From Cryptomeria japonica (taxonomy: Eukaryota; Streptophyta; Pinopsida; Cupressales; Cupressaceae), in NCBI RefSeq assembly GCF_030272615.1, contig NC_081415.1, forward strand, positions 234,020,803-234,084,802: a stretch of 64,000 bases of DNA, given 5' to 3'. A program made the position numbers and the translations under genes. Each line of letters starts with the position of its first letter. The first letter of the stretch is position 1. Positions 59,463-64,000 of the stretch are shown here, piece by piece. Below the pieces are notes generated by a model that was not told the origin of the DNA, made no database searches, and saw nothing but the letters and a program-made list of their open reading frames with translations.

Positions 59463-60660
59463 TTACATTTTCACTTTCAACAATTTTCTACAATCTCTTG
59501 TTAAAACATCTATATGCCTTTCTCTTAGATGAATAACCAAGAAATATTCCTTCATCACTTCTAGGATCAAATTTTCCAATATACTCATCTCTTCTGATAT
59601 AGCATTTACTTCCAAATATTTTGAAATATTTAAGAGAGTATTACCAAACCATAATTCATGAGGGGTCTTACTTGTTTCTCCTCTGATGTGAAATGTGTAA
59701 ACCATTGTATTGACTGCTTCTCTCCAATATACATGAGGTAGATTTGTTTCAGATAACATGCTTTTGGCTACATCCAAGACTGCTCTATTACTCCTTTCCA
59801 CAACTCCATTCTGTTGCTGTGTCCGGGGTGCTGATAACTATCTTCTGATTCCATTCACTTCACAGAATGTATTAAATTCCTTAGATGTGAATTCACCTCC
59901 TTGATCTGATTTCAAACATTTGATTTTCTTACTGGTTTCATTTTCTACCATCACCTTGAATAGTTTGAATTTTCTAAATGCTTCAGATTTCTCCCTGAGA
60001 AAAGTAACCCAACACATTCTAGAATAGTCATCAATGATTAGCATAAAATATCTATCTCCTTGTACACTTCTAGTTCTTGCTGGACCATATAAATCAGTAC
60101 GAATTAAATCAAGAACATTGTTAGATTTATCTGGAATACTCTTGAAAGATTTTCTAACTTGCTTTCCTAATTGACATTCCTTACATATCGAATTGTGAGG
60201 TTTAACAATTTTAGGTAAATCTCTAACTACCTTAGATGTACTAATTTTCACAATGCAATCAAAATTTACATGACAAAGTCTCTTATGCCATAACCAACTT
60301 TCATCAACATGTGAAATCAAACATGCTTTCTCATTGTTATTCAAATGAAAGATATTACCTCTAGTCTGATTATCGGTTGCAATTTCCAAATCAGATCTAT
60401 TTAAGATTTTGCATTTACCATTCTTGAATTTTAACCAAAATCCTTTCTCAACTAATTGACCAACACTTAAAATATTATGCTTCAAACCTTCAACATAGTA
60501 AACATTATCAGTATTGTGTTAACCATCAAAAGATATAGTTCCTTTTCCTTTGATCAAACAAGCTTTATCATCTCCAAATCTTACTAGACCTCCATTGTAA
60601 TCCTGAAAGGTTAAGAATTTACTCTTATCGCCAGTCATGTGATGTGAAAATCCTTAATCA
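59463..60660 (-). pseudogene. F pol: protease and integrase
   Basis: The protease active site is destroyed: Asp is followed by a TAA stop where the family has Ser (near 60655). The pre-integrase zinc region HKRLCH...CKECQLGK is intact at 60310-60160. The integrase core has IRTDLYGP and KSDQGGEF, so both Asp residues are present. A CAG-to-TAG stop at 59838 precedes the NGVVERSN segment that supplies the catalytic Glu near 59800. The integrase C-terminus continues to 59463 with a frameshift near 59640. Confidence 0.86.
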
Positions 60661-61771
60661 ATGATCCATTCATCCTTATCTTGAATTTTAGTTGTCAGGG
60701 CCTGCTCTACCAGTTGAACAGTAAGTGTCGGTTGATCCTTTGTTATAAAAACAAAAGCCCATCCATTGTCTATCAGATCCTCATCAGAATCATTAGTAAC
60801 TCCTTCATCAACATAATAACAAGATTTGTCTCTATTCTTCTTAAACTTGTATCTTTGATAATCAAGGTTAGGCTTATATATTCTTTTAGCTTCTTCTCTT
60901 AATCTTGCATGTCCATCAGGGCATCTAGAAGACATACGACCAATCTTATTATAGTTAAAACATTTAAAGGGTGTTTTACCTTCATACTTACTTCCAACTG
61001 GACCTTTAGGCAATTTCCTTGCAAATAATGCTTCAAGCTCTTCCAGTTCTTCATTCTCCTTCCTGATTTCTTCAAGTTCTCTTGCATAGAAGGCTTTCCA
61101 ATCATATTTCTCATATGATGATGATGCTTTGAAAGCTAAATCAGTTTTGATAGTAGCAACAACACCAAATTCCTCAAGTTCAAAAACTGATAGTTTTCCA
61201 ACCAAAGTATCTCTAGATACTGATGCATTAGGCATTGTTCTCAATTTATTTATAGCAGTAACTTTCATTTTATATGCCAGTGGAAAAGCTCTTAAAACTT
61301 TAGAAACAATCTCATGTTCACTTAAGGTTTCTCCACAACATTGTATACCCAAAACAATTTCATTTACTCTTTCCATAAAGCAGAAATCCTTTCATCTTCT
61401 TCCATTTTCAGATTTCCATACCTAACCCGGAAGCATTCAAGTTTTGCAATTTTGACTGTGGTATCACCTTCATTCAATGTTTCCAATTTGTCCCAAATAG
61501 CTTTAGCAGTAGATATGTCTGATAATCCCATGATTTGCTGATCTGATAATGCCCTCAAAAGTGCTTCTCTTGCTTTGCAATCATTTTCTTCATCTTTAGC
61601 CAAGGTTGGTGGATTAGGTTGACCTTGAGTAGCAGAAGTATATCCATTCTGTGTAACATCCAAGATGTCCATACCAATGCAATTCAAATGTGTCTCCATC
61701 TAAATCTTCCATATCCCATAGTTGGTTCCATCAATTTTTGGACTGTCCTTCCTGAAATAGTTAGTAGACAT
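60654..61771 (-). pseudogene. F gag with degenerate zinc knuckle
   Basis: The start MSTNYFRKDSPKIDGTNYG is at 61771, with a TAG 24 codons on. The UBN2-type domain spans 61699-61364, shifts frame, and continues at 61376-60654 (IVSKVLRAFPLAYKMKVTAI). ELEELEALFARKLPKG precedes the knuckle CFNYNKIGRMSSRC, where the second Cys is Tyr and His is Arg, so zinc binding is lost. Confidence 0.86.
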
Positions 61772-61813
61772 TGGATCTCCTCAAGTTGTTAGACTTCTGC
61801 AAAAGAGGACTAG

Positions 61814-61825
61814 GCTCTGATACCA
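61814..61825 (-). promoter_or_regulatory. F primer-binding site (tRNA-iMet type)
   Basis: Canonical TGGTATCAGAGC on the minus strand, 2 bp after the 5' LTR. Confidence 0.85.
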
Positions 61826-61827
61826 AT

Positions 61828-62890
61828 TGTTAGGTCCTAGAGATAACTAAGAGGGGAGGGGATGAATCAGTTGTCTAATAAATTCAAACCAAAATTAACC
61901 TAACCAAACCTTAGTGCTTAATGCTGGTAAATCAAACCTTATGTCGATAGACAATTTAGTAGATAATTATAGTACCGGTAAAGTTTAATGCATGAAACGG
62001 AAAGAAAAATGGCATCCACTACACAGAACACAAATATTTGTGCATGGAAACTCTGTAAGGGGAAAAACCACGGTGGGAAGCCTTACCCACAATCAAATGA
62101 TACTACTGCAGATAGTATGTGTATACAATATGGAGTCTACACAAGCAGAAAGGCCAACTTCCTAGAGCTCACTTCTCAATTACAAGATGGGAGTCACATT
62201 GAATACAATTTGATGATTAAATCCAATGATAATGTACTACTCAAAATAAAATCTTCTTATGCTGGATTCAGTACCGGTTAAGCTCTGCTAGTCTCCTCAA
62301 TACCTTCCTTCAATCTTCAAATGATGTCTACGTGTATAGCTCTGCTTATTTTTGCATATACCTTATTACAATCCTTTTCGCATTCCACACCGATCTCACA
62401 AATAAGATCTTACATATATATCGAAGCCTAAGACCAAATGTGTAGGTTGGCTTTACAAAGAATATTACAATAAAATCAATTACAAATAAATCGATATCCG
62501 ATGCATCATGTCAGCTCAATGCATTTACAACAATAATAAAATCATCTCCATAATGTGTCATGCCGATCTGGAATAGATATGCTTGCCAGTGCATAACATG
62601 GACCTATTTTCTGGTAACAACAAATATGCAAACCTGATTAGATCAATAACCAAATCACCAAAACCAAGTGATCAAATAGTGTCTTCGACATAACTAGGTG
62701 GTCTCCAAGTCATTCCAAGTGTCGGTGAACAATATAACCTATCGGTAAACCAAATACCGGTGACTGTGCATAAGTCACTGACTTGTCAGTGAACAAAACA
62801 AAGATCTCCAAGTGCCGATAAGTGTTGACAAGTGATGACAAGTGTTGACATCAATGACAAAATCATATAAACATATCCAAAATACCAACA
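61828..62890 (-). repeat. F 5' LTR
   Basis: A 1,063-bp LTR matching 56230-57273. It ends CCAACA, followed by the right TSD AAGTA. Confidence 0.9.
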
Positions 62891-62895
62891 AAGTA

Positions 62896-63454
62896 ATGAA
62901 GAGGCTTATTTTTACATCTTTATTGGTGGTTTTGGATCTCTTGTCATTCTATAAATTCAGTTTTTTGGGTGTAGAATTATGTGTTAATAGTTGAATGTAC
63001 ATTTCTCTATAAGAACAAAGGATATATGGGATGCCTAAAGAGGTTGTTTACATGTTTCCATTATGGAGGACAAGAGGAGAATGTAAGTGATTGTATTGTA
63101 AGAATATTTATTGTTGATAATGCAAGCTTGGCCTCTCTTCTTGGTGGAGTTTTTCCCCCTGAGGATTTCTCTATGTAAATCATGTGTTATGTGTTGATAT
63201 TATGTTTCTGATATATGTCGTATTCACATAAGATATGCTGATTAAGCATGATAAATAAGCTATTTTCTGGCATCATTAAGAAGAAGGATCTAATCTTGGT
63301 TTTCTAAATTAAGACAGATTAATTTTCCAATTTGCATGAGTGTCAAATTTTCATGTTGCATCTATGCAAGCCTTGTATCTCATCCTTTGATTATCTTATT
63401 GGATAGAGATTGATCTTCACAATATTTGACATTGAACCTGCTTGTTTCCCAACA
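62896..63454 (+). repeat. D 3' LTR, third fragment
   Basis: Matches about 750-1304 of the D 5' LTR through to the terminal AACA. Shared landmarks are TGTAGAATTATGTG, TTATTGTTGATAATG and AAGGATCTAATCTTGG. Confidence 0.85.
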
Positions 63455-64000
63455 AGTATTTTTCTTGGATTGGTCAATTAGGAATTTTACCTTGATATTC
63501 TTATAATCTTAATATGTATGGAGATCATATCCTAGGCCTATGGATGCAAACTAAGATATCAATTTTCTATATCATAGCATTAGAATGTGAATAGGTTTAG
63601 CTACAATCTTGATATGAGAGTTGAAAGGATAGAATTATGTTCCTTTGTTGTAATGGAATTGAGATTTTGAAGTTTGTTCTTGAGATATAAGGTTACTGAT
63701 AGAAAATTGAGTGATTTTAACAAAACAGTAAATTTCAAAAATAATGATAAACACACTAAGTTAGATCTAGGATAGATATATAGAGAGGAACTTAGATCTA
63801 AAAATTGGAGCAAATAGTACTAGACATGGGTGCTAGGTACCCTAGTCTGAAGGTCTCCAAAAATGACAGAGATGAGCTAAAATGCAATCAAGAGGTGCTG
63901 AAATGTTATCTCCGAGAAGTTTGACCTATAATTGTAGGCCAAGGGCACCTAGTGAATTAGTCCAGGGTATTTTTCTTGTTTAAAATTTGTCACAACCTGT
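63455..64000. other. Right flank outside the nested block
   Basis: AGTAT (63455-63459) is the right TSD of D. Beyond it I see AT-rich DNA with no gene, LTR end or zinc-knuckle motif. A 70-codon minus-strand open frame (63601-63813) has no supporting features. Confidence 0.5.

Larger units (their letters stand above)
56230..62890 (-). mobile_element. Element F: second Ty1/copia family
   Basis: The LTRs are 56230-57273 and 61828-62890. TSDs are GAGTA (56225-56229) and AAGTA (62891-62895), a 4/5 match. The minus-strand gag-pol runs 61771 to 57642. F is the only full-length member here of the family that left solo LTRs at 4315, 36002 and 51600. It is inactive through a stop in the protease active site and others. 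Confidence 0.91.
293..63454 (+). mobile_element. Element D: outermost, non-coding LTR retrotransposon, split by five insertions
   Basis: The 5' LTR is 293-1304. It is followed by a tRNA-Met-type primer site at 1307-1318. The polypurine tract is at 28303-28313, and the 3' LTR starts at 28314 and ends at 63454, broken into three pieces by elements E and F. Both LTRs start TGTTAGG and end AACA. The flanking 5-bp repeats are AGTCT (288-292) and AGTAT (63455-63459), a 4/5 match. The internal sequence left after removing A, B and C is about 3.3 kb (1305-1432, 10730-10929, 18258-20759, 27888-28313). It has no convincing coding region, so D resembles a LARD (large retrotransposon derivative) of about 5.3 kb. 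Being the host of all the other insertions, it is the oldest element here. An alternative is a coding element decayed beyond recognition. Confidence 0.8.

Noticed and set aside
1-64000. CRISPR array, rRNA, tRNA or organelle origin
   Set aside because: No regularly spaced short repeats and no rRNA or complete tRNA seen. The tRNA-Met words present are 12-bp primer-binding sites.

Overview
The window is plant nuclear DNA made almost entirely of nested LTR retrotransposons; I find no host gene, rRNA, tRNA or CRISPR array. The primer-binding sites match the 3' end of plant initiator tRNA-Met (TGGTATCAGAGC type) and the pol genes are Ty1/copia order (gag, protease, integrase, reverse transcriptase, RNase H). 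Insertions are stacked up to four deep, most copies carry many stops and frameshifts, and several target-site duplications (TSDs) have themselves mutated. That fits a large, slowly purged seed-plant genome; a conifer or other gymnosperm is my guess, not something the sequence proves.

The layout can be solved from LTR pairs and 5-bp TSDs. The outermost element, D (293-63454, + strand), is non-coding. Its internal region was hit by three minus-strand elements: A (1433-10724), B (10930-18252) and C (20760-27882). Its 3' LTR was split by two more, E (28742-56194) and F (56230-62890). E was in turn hit by G (30402-41755, + strand) and K (46145-54532). Solo LTRs lie one level deeper: 4315-5360 in A; 34942-35876, 36002-37040 and 39069-40586 in G; 51600-52607 in K. 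Only about 290 bp on the left and 545 bp on the right lie outside D.

There are three kinds of element. B, C and K are one Ty1/copia family with LTRs of about 1.5 kb, and F is a second copia family with LTRs of about 1.05 kb; all four have broken gag-pol genes. D is a non-coding, large-retrotransposon-derivative-like element. A, E and G are the unusual class. Each has full LTRs, a tRNA-Met primer site and a polypurine tract, but no protease, integrase, reverse transcriptase or RNase H. Instead each has ORF1 (coiled coil followed by CCHC zinc knuckles, gag-like) and, about 400-500 bp downstream, a long ORF2 of roughly 1,100 codons whose N-terminal part is conserved among the three and which I do not recognise.

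A second pattern cuts across families. A 16-bp palindrome-like motif, TTGNCATNNATGNCAA, lies close to the outer end of most LTRs and again beside the polypurine tract, in both coding and pol-less elements. Shared end signals of this kind fit the idea that A, E and G are mobilised in trans by copia elements, but that is inference.
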